Assembly: GCF_905147365.1 (NCBI RefSeq)
Contig: NC_056415.1
Span: forward strand, 11,922,001-11,986,000
Length of the DNA stretch: 64,000 nt
Reading direction: 5' to 3'
Source of the DNA: Aricia agestis
Lineage: Eukaryota; Arthropoda; Insecta; Lepidoptera; Lycaenidae
Positions 22,239-35,300 of the stretch are shown in pieces; the stretch's first letter is position 1, and each line of letters begins with the position of its first letter. The notes beneath the pieces were generated by a model. It made no database searches, had not been told where the DNA came from, and saw nothing but the letters and a program-made list of their open reading frames with translations. Both the position numbers and the translations under genes were made by a program.

Positions 22239-23984
22239 ATGTACAAGCATCTCACAATCCCGCTAAATGTTCCGAAAATTTCAAAATACTGGACATCTGG
22301 CCAAGACTTGAAATGTTTGCTGTCACACCAAAAGCCTTGTATTTGTAATGCCAAATCAATCCAAAAGGAGTTTTCGAGAAATTTTCATCATTTCCAACCT
22401 AGACGATCAAGCGGAGTAGGTGTATTATTAAACCTAAATTCCTATAGTAATAATTCCAGGAGTTTTTGGTCCAATCCAATAAAACAAGAGAAGAAAATAC
22501 CTAGACTAATACTCTTGCAAAATCCTTGGACTTGGTTCATGGTGAAACTAGATTTTACTGTGTTGAGGAATCTGTGGGACCCTACGTTTCATGAAAAGGA
22601 ATTCAAATATGGTGCAACACAGGTTATTGCCGTATAATTTCTATTTTACATTTACAAGGACTTAATTTTAAATAGCGTGTTCCGGGCACGCAACGAGCAT
22701 TAAATTTTCAAATAAGTAAATAAAAGCGTAAATACCTACCCCCTTACTAATAAACGCTGTATAAGCTTTGAATAGTTATACAGTGTTTTGTCTTCTTCAA
22801 TCCAATTAAAAATGTCACTTGTGTGACAGGAACAAAACACTGTATAACTATTCAAAGCTTATATAACGTTTATTAGTAAGGGGGTTAGTATCCTATTACA
22901 AATGTGTTGTGGTTAATAAGAATATTATGACGTATACTGTTGTAATATCTTGATCTGAAATATAACTTATGAAATAATGTTACACTCTAGCAGGAGTCGA
23001 AATATTTGGAGCGACGCGTAGCAAGCGCTACGAGAAAAATCCCTTTTATTTCCCGCGTAGCACTCACTACGCGATGACGTAGCAAGCTTGATGCATAATT
23101 ATGGGCGTTGCCCGTCGCGGTCGGTCTCACTGTATGCGGTAGGGTTTCGAGTTCTGCGTTCCACGTTGTATCCTATGTGATGGCTTAGTGAGCATGCAGT
23201 GGGGCCGACGCCTACATTTTTAGTTATTATAATATGTTTCTGATCCAAAAAAAGTCGAAGATTAAAAAAATCTAATTTAAGGCTATATACCGAGTGACTC
23301 AGGTCATCAGCGAAGGCCAAATGACGGAACTGAATGGCCTGCTGACGAGAGCGGCCAGGTTCAGCCTGCTACGAGAGTTGGATCGCAACTGGCCTGAAAA
23401 ACAGAGGCCATTGTTGGCATTGAAGGGGGACGATATACAAATTTCGACGCCGCGAAAAGTCTATTTCATAAGAATCGCAGGTATTTTCTTTAATATTGGC
23501 CACGGCCCACGACAAGCTTTTATGTAATAATATTATGTTAGTCGGCGATTATGCAAAAGAGGACCTTGCCTATTCACTTATACACAAAACTTGTAAGAAG
23601 TAAAGTAATTAACATTTTTTTCCGTTAGAATGATAATAGTTGTTACGCCACTATAATTTAGTCTTTGTCACTTTCTTTGGCCTCAAATATTTTCAGTAGC
23701 GTGAAGAGCAGCGGCAGTGGCTGAGTGGAAACGGCTCATTAGATTTATCTTAAATCTTTTCAGACAAGAAATATTGCGACGTGGATATGGCTTTTTTAGC
23801 CTTAAAATGGGCTCCAATAAATAGCGTAGAAGCCCTAATATTTGCTGAGATATTTGCCCGCTTCCATCGGGAATACACGCCAGCCAGTATTCCGGAATGG
23901 ACGATAGCCTTCTTCAAAATAGCCCGATTTCAAGTACTACGTCACAGTAAAAATAATAACGTTAAGAAACCCGACCAGAAATAA
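22239..23984 (+). CDS. MAIP1: m-AAA protease-interacting protein 1 homologue (3 exons)
   Basis: Exons 22239-22622, 23303-23480, 23764-23984; 260 aa with a closed frame and GT-AG introns. The vertebrate protein is about 290 aa. Recognisable family blocks are FTVLRNLWDPTFHEKEFKYG (exon 1 end), GQMTELNGLL, LALKGDDIQISTP (exon 2) and FHREYTPASIPEWTIAFFKI (exon 3), together a Tim44-like fold from about residue 105 on. The basic, Ser-rich N-terminus fits a mitochondrial targeting sequence. In vertebrates MAIP1 sits in the matrix, binds the AFG3L2 m-AAA protease and protects the EMRE subunit of the calcium uniporter during its import. The frame is open upstream to a 3' splice-like TTTTAG ending at 22209, so a non-coding 5' exon is possible. 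Intron 1 holds a foldback. Confidence 0.82.
22735..22888. repeat. foldback MITE in MAIP1 intron 1
   Basis: Arms of about 60 bases with CCCCCTTACTAATAAACG and TATACAGTGTTTTG at mirrored positions. Confidence 0.85.
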
Positions 23985-24033
23985 GAGATAAAAGAAAAAC
24001 GTTTGTAAAAATATTTGCATTTTCATTGAATCA

Positions 24034-27000
24034 TTATAAATCCAGCAACATTTTGTAAGGGTTTTCTAAGTACGCCTTCAGTTGGTTTGAGAATCGCGCC
24101 ATGGTCACTCCGTCGACGACCCTGTGGTCGGCCGACCAGCTCACTGTGAGGATGTGGGCTTTCACCAGGTTTCCTGCTGCGTCGAACCTGGGTAATACCT
24201 GAAAAAATAAAACACATTCACGAACTAGCCTTTAAGAAATTTGTCTTTTGATATCTTAGGATAGTACATTTTTATCGTATGTCCTATTTCACTTTTGTTT
24301 CGAAATCACCATTTAACTTGGCTGGGGCATTGCCGTGCCCCCAGATAATTTTTTTGTTGTTTGAAATAAATAAAATAAAATATCTTTTTATTGAAAATGG
24401 GTATCATGATACACTTTTTGAAAGTCGAACGAAGAAACTACGTTGCCTACCACCTTCGGGAACTACCCCGCCGAGAAGAACCGGCGTAAGAAACTCGCAC
24501 GGGGCCATCTTTTACTAAAAAAATGGAAAATTACAATGTTATGGCTTACAGCTATGTAAAAAAAATAAAAGAAAAGTAACCTGCATTGAGCCACCCTATT
24601 CCCATTTTGGCATGGGAAACCTTTGCCTGCTATAACGCCTCTAGTACACCAACGCTGCGAAACACGAAACAGCGGCGAAACGATTTGCTGTCTCACTCGC
24701 CACACGGCAATGCGTTATAATATTATGGCATCTCGCTCTATTCCTGTCTGCAGAAATATATTTCGCATTTCTTAGCGTCGGTTTACTAGAGGCGTTAGGG
24801 CGAAGCCGAGCCGACGAGCGTAATTTGGAGTTGTGTGTCGCAGAATTTTGGTTTGGAAGAATTCTGCTGCACTCAGTTTCGTACAAAAGTCCTGTTTGAT
24901 TCACACGAGCGTAATTTTGTGAGTTGTGATTTGTATCAAAAGATATTTACGCGGCAGACATTCTGCGACTCAGAACTCGCAAATTTCGCTCGTTTGGCTT
25001 CACCCTTAGGAACATCTTCGAAAATTAATTAATTGTGTAACTTGGATTGGAAATTATTATTATAATATTATGTACTTGTATTTTTCCCAGAGCTCCGATA
25101 GATACTTGAGGTGGAAAGATGATTGGTTTCGTATAAGTTCCTCCAACCTGAAAGCAATGAAGTTACTATAAAAATATGAATTATCTAGATGAAGTAACGT
25201 AAATTTATGGTGGCTTATTTATAAAGTTTCTATATAGTTATACAATTAACTTACGATTCCTATATTCGAGATAGTAAACGTTCCTCCAGACAGGTCACTC
25301 AGACTCAGTTGACCCTTTGATCCCTTGTCTTGCAATGAATTTAGTTCTTTGGCAATTTCAATAATACTTTTGTTTTGTACATTCTGAAACGTAAAAGTAT
25401 TTACTGCTTTAAAAAAATATTCATCAATCATCAGCTCATTAGTTATTAACTAGCTGTTTGACCGAGCTTTGCTCGGTATTCTATAAAACACGAATGAAAT
25501 TTTCTGAAAATGATTCTTAGCTAGATCGATTTGTCGCCTTGATTAAACTTGTGAAGGATTTCCTTTCATGCTAAATAACTCTAAACTACTTATTTAAAAT
25601 TAATTACCTTGATGACAGGAACAACTAATCCATTAGGCGTGTCCATAGCTACTCCTATATTGTGGCTACTCTTGTATGTGATATTTTCGCAGGCGCTGTC
25701 AAGACTGCTGTTCAAAATTGGATACGCCGTAAGACTTTGTGACGCTGCTTTTACGATTATTGGCATGTAAGTCAACTTAACACCCTGTTTTTGAGCTAAA
25801 ACTTTAAGATTCTCCCGAGATTCGACTAGTTTCGTAACATCGTATTCGTCACAGTATCCGAAGTGTGGAATTTTCTGAAATTTTTTTTACAGTAATGTAG
25901 ATTTCTTTGGCTGAATAAGGATAATATTTGTTGTAGATACCCTCGGCTTTAACTCCTATGTTAAATTAGAAAGCGGGATTAGATACCTAATAAATTTCGA
26001 TTTTTATGGACTATTTTACTAACGTCAATTTCACAAGTTAGCTATATTATATTATGCTGTCTTTTACGTGTACATTACTTACCATAGCCTCAGTCATTGA
26101 CTTGACCATTGCTTTTGTAAATCCAGTTATTGGCACCGTTTTATCTTCTGCGACTGTTTCGACAGTTGCCGCTTTTATTTGGCTTGGTTCAGGAACAATA
26201 TTTGAGTTATCAGAAGACATATTCAGATGGGAAAGCAAATCTTCTTTTAGTAGTCTTCCATTTTTTCCTGTAGCATTAACAGTGCTCAGATCTACCTTAA
26301 AAATATAAGTATTTGTGTTTATGTTTGTAACAATAGATAACACTATTTTATTCAATGTTTAATCATAAAAAAATTAAATTACTGTTAATTATACCATACT
26401 TACTTTAAATTGTGCTGCAATCCTTCTTACTGCTGGAGTTGTCAGTACTTTTGTTCGTTGTGCTATGCTTTCTGTTTTTGCGTCTGCATTTGTTTCTATT
26501 TTTTCATCTTTTGGACTAGGAGATTCTGAAACATAATATGAAAATACTTTAATAATATATTGTAGACCTATATCATCACTTTCGATCCATATCTATAAAA
26601 AGGAAGAGAAGAGTATGGAGAATCTGTCAAAAAAGTTGTGAATATCCTATTCGGCACCAATTAAATAGAAGTCTTTGTTCGGCACACGTTCGGCACTTTA
26701 TCAGAAAGTGGTGAAACAGGCCCTTACATGTTAACCATAAAATTAATATACCTAGCGGAATAGAGAAACAAAGGCCTGAGCAAGAGAGATGTTACTATCA
26801 GTAACACTGCGTGGTAAAAAGAGACGTGTGATACATGACAGCAGCACTCTTTTTTGACGTCCAGTCGGCACGTGCCGCACGTTGACAATTTAATCTCATA
26901 GAATTCATGTTCAATCATGCTTGTGTAAGTGTATACGTACACATATTTTTTACACAGATGAAAACCAATTTTGGTTTCGTTTGACAGCTCGAGATTGTTG

Positions 27001-29334
27001 CTCTATTCCGCTAGGTATAATAACTTTATGATGTTAACCTAATAGTGTAATAAAACAATATTACCTTCTTCGCCACTATCTTCTACATTAATGTCGACTA
27101 GGGGATGACCGACTAGGGCAGTTTGGTCGACCTGATGGTACAGTCGCGTTACCGTCCCGTCGTACCTGCTTGTGATCGTGACCGTGGCTTTGTCGCTCTG
27201 CACCTCACAGATGTTGTCGAACTGCTGAACTTTGTCGCCCTCTTTTACGAACCTGGAAATGGAATAGAATGCGCCTAAATATGGTGTAGGTTAGAAATAG
27301 AATTTAGGAGGGGAGTTAGATTTTTTATAAAAAGGATTTCCAATACACAGTTAAGTTTTACGAAAAAACGTTAAGACATATTATAGCGTGCCAAATAAAT
27401 AAACATAAACAGATACAATACATATTTATTAAATATTTTAAAACATAATTCTTACTTCTGGCACAGCCAGGAAATTATTGAATAACCATTTTATTGTAAA
27501 AGTAATCAAGGAACGAATCTAACTTACCATTCTTTGACGACTACTTCTTTGATGCCCTCTCCGATATCGGATAGCTTAAATGGGACTATTTTGTTCAATA
27601 TACTTGTTGAATGTATACATCGTAGACCAATATCGTGATTTTTTTGGATCCTCGAAGAAACATTTTTGAGGTAGACTTTCTGAAAATGGAGAAAGATAAA
27701 AATAAGTATCAAATGTTATTTGAATTCAATGATTTATTTCTTATCAAAGTCGATCTATTGCTTTTCTAGGAATAAGGCATGTGGGTACGTTTAAATCACC
27801 AATAAAAGTTAGTAAAACAAATTATATTATGAGGATTAAATTCCAAGAACTACGGGTCCCGGGCAATAAACAAAAAATACATCTAATAATGGTGATTGTC
27901 TTGTGACGTCAAAGCACAATAATTTTATTATAATTTTCATTACCAAATAATTATTTCGGTTTCTAGGCGAGATAAAATCTGATGATAGTATTATAATAGA
28001 GGGTCACGGTGTACAACATGTTTATTAATGTGATAACACAATGTTTGTAGTCTTGTGTGATAAGATTTGCCCAAGTTTTTGTTATCTCCCTACACAAATG
28101 CTATTTACATGTTGAATAATTTGGTTATTGTAGGTGCACAATATCTATACTAAAACTTCATTAGACTCAAAAATGCTGACGGTTAAATTAATTATCATAA
28201 TTAAGTGGTTGTTAACTTTAGTACAAAATTAATATTTTATTTTATATTTGAGAGTAATTAAGAGTGAGTTACACACGAGTTACATTAATAAAGTGAGAGA
28301 CGTTGGAAACACTGGATTCTAGCACTCGACTACTACTGTATAATTAAGGGTGGGTTGCCTCAGAGGCGTGGTTAAAGTTAAGTTATGGTCAAAGTTATGG
28401 TTATAGTTAAGGCTAACTTAAACTTAAACCTTAATTTTGACCACAGAATTTGACAGATGACTGCTGGTCCGACAAAGCTATAAACGAACGTGGGCGGGGG
28501 CGCTGCTGGTAAAGGAGAACTGTCAAAAATGGCGTTTTCGTGATGACAGCGTTAGTTCCTTTTTTCGCCACGTTCATTTAAAACCTTGTCGAGCTCAAGG
28601 TTATGGTTAAATATGGCGTCCATTTTTTATTTTAACCAAAGATTTAGAAGATGTAGTTATAGTTAAAGTTACAGTTATACTTAGTTAAAGTAAGTTGGTG
28701 CAACCCACCCTCATATGTTTTATTCTAGAGTACCGTACATTGTTTACAATTATAAAACAGTGCTTGTCCAGATTCCAGCGTCAGAAGCCACTGACGCTGG
28801 CGCTCGCTAATAAGTATGTATCAATTATAGAAATTCTCCAATGATAATGCACTTTAGGTATGTACCTAAAGTGCATAAGTACAACATAAACAATAAACAT
28901 AAAAAAGAGTTTTAACATTAGGAACTTACAGAAGTTATTAATTAAATTAAATAATTTAATAATACATAACAGAAATTGTACCATTGAGGAAGTTGCTTCC
29001 TATGCAATTGACAGACCAACGTTATTTGGTCGAACATGTCCATTCAATGTTAATTGTGATCTGTCAGCTGGGTTTGACGTAAGGCAACCAAACTACTTAG
29101 GTCCCCGATTTGCATAGGAATCAACTTCTCTGATAGTACCTTACATGTCTTGTTATACAATGTTTATTTAAAATGCAAATTCATACTGAAAAGGTATTCT
29201 TTTAGCCTATTATGTTATTATTAGCATGAACAAAAATTAAATTGAAATAAAAATAAAATACTTACGTTTGTGTATACCAATGCGAAATTACATTTGTTTA
29301 ATTGTCTCAGTTGTAAACACTTTCTAGCAATCAT
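24034..29334 (-). CDS. DBT: branched-chain 2-oxoacid dehydrogenase E2 (lipoamide acyltransferase), 9 exons
   Basis: Exons on the minus strand: 29334-29266, 27679-27528, 27252-27065, 26525-26404, 26295-26083, 25874-25608, 25383-25255, 25147-25076, 24198-24034; 458 aa (human 482). Residues 1 to about 50 are a basic mitochondrial presequence. The lipoyl domain (about 54-130) has PFKLSDIGEGI and lipoyl-lysine K95 in VQSDKATV. The E1/E3-binding domain (about 162-198) has TTPAVRRIAAQFKVDLS. The catalytic core begins near 225, with KIPHFGYCDEYD, SHNIGVAMDTPNGLVVPVIK and the active site DHRVVDG (H429, D433). It transfers branched-chain acyl groups from E1 to CoA in leucine, isoleucine and valine breakdown in the matrix. 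All junctions are GT-AG. It is tail-to-tail with MAIP1. A MITE sits about 96 bases upstream of the ATG. Confidence 0.95.
24340..24495 (-). repeat. retroelement 3' end in DBT intron 8
   Basis: Read on the minus strand: GCGAGTTTCTTACGCCGGTT, then CTTCGTTCGAC and an ATTTTATTTTATTTATTT tail. A related fragment is near 47750-47815. Confidence 0.4.
26600..26725. repeat. decayed MITE, GAAACAGGCCC family
   Basis: Same family as 9162-9470: AAGTTGTGAATATCCTATTC near one end and AAAGTGGTGAAACAGGCCC at the other. Intron 3 of DBT. Confidence 0.5.
26749..27017. repeat. MITE, CCTAGCGGAATAGAG family
   Basis: Exact ends TACCTAGCGGAATAGAG and CTCTATTCCGCTAGGTA. It lies in DBT intron 3, about 48 bases from the 5' splice site of exon 3. 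Confidence 0.8.
28347..28712. repeat. MITE, GGGTTGC family, longer copy
   Basis: Ends AGGGTGGGTTGC and GCAACCCACCCT; relative of 5789-6011. DBT intron 1. Confidence 0.7.
28978..29139. repeat. MITE, GTACCATYGAGGAA family
   Basis: Inverted ends with TTCCTATGCA near one side and TGCATAGGAATC near the other, flanked by GTAC. A second copy is at 32189-32351. DBT intron 1. Confidence 0.7.
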
Positions 29335-29429
29335 TTTTTAAACATTGAGTTGAAAAAAGAAACGAGTATCCAGCTCGCGATAACGGCTCGTACTGATATC
29401 GCCGGCAAAACAAATACATGTAAGACGTA

Positions 29430-29793
29430 AGAGCGTTTCCATATTACGCGATACGATATCGCTTATTGGACCGAAAACGCATTTAATGTAGACTAAGTGA
29501 TTATTTACCAATAATATTTTTTATAATGAAATGTTTTTTTACTATATAAATTATGCAAAAGAAACAAAGGTTCTATAGACGTTGCGATGCACAGTAGTGC
29601 ATAAAATAATTCTACTTATTTAGGATCAAATCTATCCATTTGTAATAATAGTATCGGCCAGGAACACATTAGCTATACAATTTGCGGTGTAGGCTAGGCT
29701 TATAGTTTTCACGTTAATTTTTATTCATTAGATTAAGTCGCTTTCATAATCAGTCCAATAACCGATATCGTATCGCGTGATGTGAAAACTCTC
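29430..29793. repeat. MITE immediately upstream of DBT
   Basis: About 40-bp inverted ends containing TTACGCGATACGATATCG and CGATATCGTATCGCGTGA, with GAGCGTTTCC / GAAAACTCTC outside. It begins 96 bases upstream of the DBT ATG. Confidence 0.75.
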
Positions 29794-31163
29794 GGATCGT
29801 AATCACAAACATTATGCGGGGCTGATGAATATTTCGTGAGCATAACGTCACAGAGGCCAAGGTTCATAACTACTACAATTTACTACTGCAACGGTGCATG
29901 CTCGGCTAACCGTGAATGGTTTTGAATTTACTTACTCTAAAATTGAGTTAACCTTAGGGCACAGAATATACATATATTAGTAGTACCAACAGAAGTACAA
30001 CTCGTGAAACCCGTTTAAAAAAATAACAACTCTTGCTGCGATACTATAAAGTTCAAATTCCGACCGCGCAGTGCTAGGTGCCTACAATTATATTTGCCTA
30101 CATGTGCGCTCTCTTTCTATCGCGTAAGAGGTACCCTTTCCGATGAAATAAAGATTTTCACCTTTTAGAAAATAAAATAATCTTCTTCTAATTACTATAG
30201 CTACTAATAGCAAACTTTTTTATAGTAATAATCAAATTTTAGTAACCCAACTTATATTTTATAATAGTTTTATATTCGATTATAGTGTAGGAGCTGGTCA
30301 GGAATTGGCAGTTTATTTAAACCAACAATGGCATAGCATTTTACGGAACAGAAGAAACATCTAATTTATAGCATCAGGCGAAAATATGTTAAAACTTTTT
30401 CTTTAACCCATCAATCCACAAGCGGTAGCCGGCTGCCGTATAGCAATTGAAAATCTATTGTGTTTGCGATACCCACGATGGAGGTGTTAAAAGTATTTTC
30501 TCGTAAGTTTCTGATTACACTCTGAAATAGGTAATTAGCAAGGCAAATATTACTACAATAATAAAGTAAGGATATTGGGACTAGCATTAACAGGACGTTG
30601 AAATGAAAGGCGTAGTAAGCACTTGTTTTTATTAAAGACATAATAAACATGTTAATAAAGTGAATAAATACAATAATATATAATTGATAACTGTAATGTA
30701 ATGCACGAGACAATGGCAACCCATAACCTGACGACGTCTGCGACTGTAGAGATGTGACACATTTAACGAATAGAAAGAGAAGAGAAAAAAACTTAAGAGG
30801 TGTCAAGGGACACACGAATGGAACGAAGTCATTTTATATGTTCATAAAACCTGTATACATATTATACACTCAAAAAAATAATTGAAAAAACGCCATCTAT
30901 TGACGCCCAGGAATATTAACAACGCATCGCTGTTTATTCTCAAAAAACACCATCTAGTTGACATACAGGAATACTATCAACGCCCTCTGCCCATACCATG
31001 CAGGTACTAAAAAGTCAAATATCGTTTTGTCTAGCCTCCTTTACGCCGAACGCGCGATAAGGAACTTCGTTCCAATAACTTGAAAGTATATTTTGAAATT
31101 ATCAATCTACAAGGATTTGTGAAATATTTTAAAAGAGGACACACCAACCTAGCTTCAATAACA

Positions 31164-31778
31164 ATATACAATGTGTCCCGACACCGGTGTCCGATCCTTT
31201 AATGTCGTGATCTATGGAATATTTTATTGACAAAATGGCCCTCAAATTTTTTTTCTCTCTCATGGTTGTAAAATGGCAGCCATTTTAATTTTTCTTGGGC
31301 TTTCACACTAATCTGACGAGAACTGCTCTTGTAAATATCCTATGAAGATAAAACAGGTCTCATTTGATAGGTAAACAGGCAATATGTTATAAATTTCGTG
31401 GAATTAAACATAGAAAAACCCAAGTTTAAGAAAAAAAATTGTGTATTATTTATTAATGGCTTTTTGTAAAAAATCTAGCACATTAAACTGGTTCTTTTTT
31501 ATTTTTAAAAGATAGAGGAAGTTTTCATCTTCTAAAATTCTTTTACTTCAATGTTTTCAGTCAGATAGTTTAGAAGTTATAACGATTTTCTTATGATGAG
31601 GTAGTAAGATTAGTATGAAGCCAGAGAAATTTTTTTTTTTCAAAAGTTGGAGAAAAAAATAATTTGAAAGCCAATTTGTCACTAATATAAGCCATACATC
31701 ATGAGTTCAAATTTTTTTTCTCCAACTTTCATCATGACATTAAAGGATCGGACACCGGTGTCGGGACACATTGTATAT
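31164..31778. mobile_element. 615-bp element with about 47-bp terminal inverted repeats
   Basis: Ends ATATACAATGTGTCCCGACA... and its near-perfect complement, including ACACCGGTGTCC and GATCCTTTAATGTC. The inside is AT-rich without a transposase ORF. It has the form of a non-autonomous TA-target DNA transposon. Confidence 0.8.
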
Positions 31779-32188
31779 ACGTTACAATTTTTAGTGTCAC
31801 ACCCTGAGACATTGAATGACTAATTAATTTTAATTTCATTAAGATTGACGCATACTTCGTATTTCTCCTTCAAACTCTTCATTAAACTAGAGTTAAGTAA
31901 TCGATGAACGAGTGCGACCATAAAGTGTAATTTAACAGTTAAAATCTATTTGCTTCAAAACTTGAGATTTTGTTAATGGTGGGCTCTATATTATTGTTTA
32001 TTCTATCCCGTTTCTAATCGCTAGTTTGTCCTACATCTCTACAGTGACAGGCGACGTTGGATAACCGACTATACTAAATAGCTATGAATGCGTATCACAG
32101 TGACGTTCCGATGTTTGCTACTTATACTGTCACATGTCTCACTTCCATAAAAATACAGAATAACTATTACAGTTACTAGTTAGCAGTT

Positions 32189-32351
32189 GTACCATCGAGG
32201 AAATTGATTCCTATGCAGTTGACGGACCTACGTCATGTGGTCGGCTTATGTCAATTCGATGCTAGCTGTAATCGGTCGGATAGGTTTGACTTAACGCGAC
32301 CGAATTACTTAGGTCCGCCATCTGCCTAGGAATCAACTTCTCTGATAGTAC
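32189..32351. repeat. MITE, second GTACCAT copy
   Basis: Same family and orientation as 28978-29139; begins GTACCATCGAGGAAATTG and ends TTCTCTGATAGTAC. Confidence 0.7.
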
Positions 32352-35300
32352 ATTGCAGCGAAGTCTAAGGAAAAAAATTGTAGTCGTAGTAGCTAAAAGT
32401 AGATTTGTTTTTTAGGAACCCTTCTCAAATTAAAGATTGAGACACACTACTACCTAGGCAAATATAAAATAAAATAAAAAACTAGGAACAAGAGAAAATA
32501 TACACATATATTGTAAGAGTGTCGTGCAGGTTTTAAAAGTTACAGAGTTAGCCAGTTTTAAATCTATTATTTTTATGGAAGTGAAACATTGCAATTAGTA
32601 GTACCAAGAAGTCAAGCTCAAAATTTTAATGATTGTTTATTCGTAACTTTCTTATACAAGATCTTTATACGTATGAGTAATTGTAAGCTTGATTTCTTGC
32701 AATACCTACCATGTAAGAGAGAGTTTAGAAGCACTATCGTACGTCAAATAATCAAGCACGAACACTAAATAACTTGTCAGTGGGTTAAGATACAGAATTA
32801 TTACGCACAGAATATAACATAGTATTTTCGCTGCGATATAAACAGCAATTTTTTCATGTGGAAACTGAAACGTTCTTGAAACTTCAATGGTTGGAATTTC
32901 AGCCTGATCGAGGAACAAGAATTGAGTGCCTGACTAAAATAGCTCAGTTTAAACTGTGAAAAACCTAATTAGTTTTTTTCGTTCAGTACGTAATAATTCC
33001 GTAGCAACCATAGTTAAACTTAATACACGTGTGCTGCCCCAAACTGAGGATCACGACTAAGTAGCACGTCTAATCAATACCAGGACTATATAGATGTATC
33101 ACACAGTAACTGCCTATAACACATATCTAACTAATGAATATACAAAATGTACATGTTTACGTTGCAAATAATGGGTAGAGAAAAATCTAATTCAACAACC
33201 ACCGTATTACATATTCTACTGTCATAATTATACATTTGCGGTACAAAAATAAATAAACAATATGAACCAGCGGGAAGGAATTTTGTTCCCTTTTTTGTAC
33301 ATAGAGCGGTGACCAAAATAACAGGGATGCCTACGATATCCATTAACTAGCTGCAGGACCTTGCTTTATTATCACATTTCGATTCGAAAATCATACCCTA
33401 GACGCGGCTACTCGTGGCTTACAAAAATATTCTCGGAGGTGTTTATTGTTATAATCACAACACATTTGGAACAGAATAACTTGCGTATTATTAACAATCG
33501 ATAACAGTGGAAGACTTAATTTTAAATGCTTAGAATGTTTTGAAACAAAACAACAAATAAGTACAGTAAATTAGCAGGTTATAGCTTGATGATGCAGATG
33601 AAATGGAAAAGCCTATCGCAAAACGAAAATACTCGCTCAAAGCTGATTGCTTTTTGATTAGAAAACATTTAAGTACACATATATAAAACTTTTTTTAGGA
33701 ATCCAATCGAGCCAATGTTACTATAATTTTAGATCCGAATCTAGATGTTTTGATATCAAAATTCACTAGCCTTTTCCAATGTAAATACGAGCAAGGCCTA
33801 CATTTTGTAGTGTTATGAAAATTTTGACCAGTGCATATCCAGCCTTATAAATTTTCGAAGCCAATAACGATTTAAGGTTTTATGTAACAACTTGGAATTT
33901 ATCACAATATCGGACTGAGCGGCTTATTCGGCGTTTAACCCTAAACAAACCGAGTCTTTTTAGCGACTTCACCTAGGCTGTGGGTTTAAAGTTAGGGTTG
34001 AATACGGAAAAGCCGACTTCTAGTCCTGTACTCTAGAATGTTGTGTCGACATTAAACGAACTTGTGCATTCAAGAACAACGTGAATATATTACACAGATG
34101 AAACTGGGTGAGGAGACGACATATATCGATATGTATTGGAAAAGGATACTGTACAGTAAAAACACTTTACTGTAGAGTATACTTTCTTGGACGTAGAAAC
34201 TTTTGTGGCTTACATACAATAACCCTATTTCATCTATTAAGACACAGTACGTAAGCGACAACATCAACTAAACACCGACGTGTATCTTTACATCTGATAT
34301 GAAATGTAGAGATTGAGGGAACTGTTATAGAAGAGGATGACAAAATGTATCGTCACATAAGTTGGTCTGTCGCAGCAGCAGAATGCTTATAAATAAACAG
34401 TGTTTTGATGGAAACTGTTAAAGACCCACGACCTGATATTATGCCGCATTGATGCGTTGCGTTGTCGTTGATAGTGGAAGGGAATGACGCATTGTTATAT
34501 CGTCGTCGTGTATTGAGTTGACGTGCATTGTGCAGCACAGCTGTTTGTTATACGTGTGGAAGACGAATTAGCGCCAGAAAAATGTGGCTCTAGTTAATTC
34601 ACAACACGTTAAACTTCGATAGCGCGATGCTACAGCATAAATTTTCTAATATAGCGGTCGAATCGGCCTGACCGAACATACCACTTCGCTTTTTGATTCC
34701 TCTATCTACTCATATTTCCACAAACGCCTTATTCCGACAACACAACGTGAAACGGCACCGCAACGCACTCGAGTAGCGTGGCCCAACGTTTTGATCCCCT
34801 CTACATGTCCACCTCAGTAATATAGTGAAACTCAGTCAGTGTTGTTAAGTGAATAAACATCGATTGAAGCACATTGTTCGGTGTGACGACTTATGAACGT
34901 GAAATATACAGAAACGTGCAACACTGCTTAATGTATTAAAAATTGTAAACGCCCTGTATTACGAACGCCAGTTGTACAAAAACTTTTTGGTATTCCACTG
35001 TTTCATGTTTGTGTATTTAATGAGTTTGATACATTGCAATAAATAACTGTTTTTTGAGCATCATTTTCAAGTTAGTATTATAGTGCTCTAAACTTTGGGG
35101 TTGTGTGGGGTGGTATAATAGTTGTGATAGTCTCTATGTATAAATTTAATATTTTTAAACTATTCAGGTGGAAAAGCGGCCCTATTTTGATAAGTCGAGT
35201 TTAACCAACGTTCGTAAGACAGAACGTCGCGCCGATGCCTTAACGGCACTTCTCTCGGTCCTTAACTTTAAATCTTTAGCTAGAAACGTTTATATTTCTC

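Noticed and set aside
34820..34870. possible transcription start (CTCAGTCAGTGTTG) on the plus strand
   Set aside because: An initiator-like word alone; no TATA box, no ORF and no splice site downstream that leads to a recognisable product.
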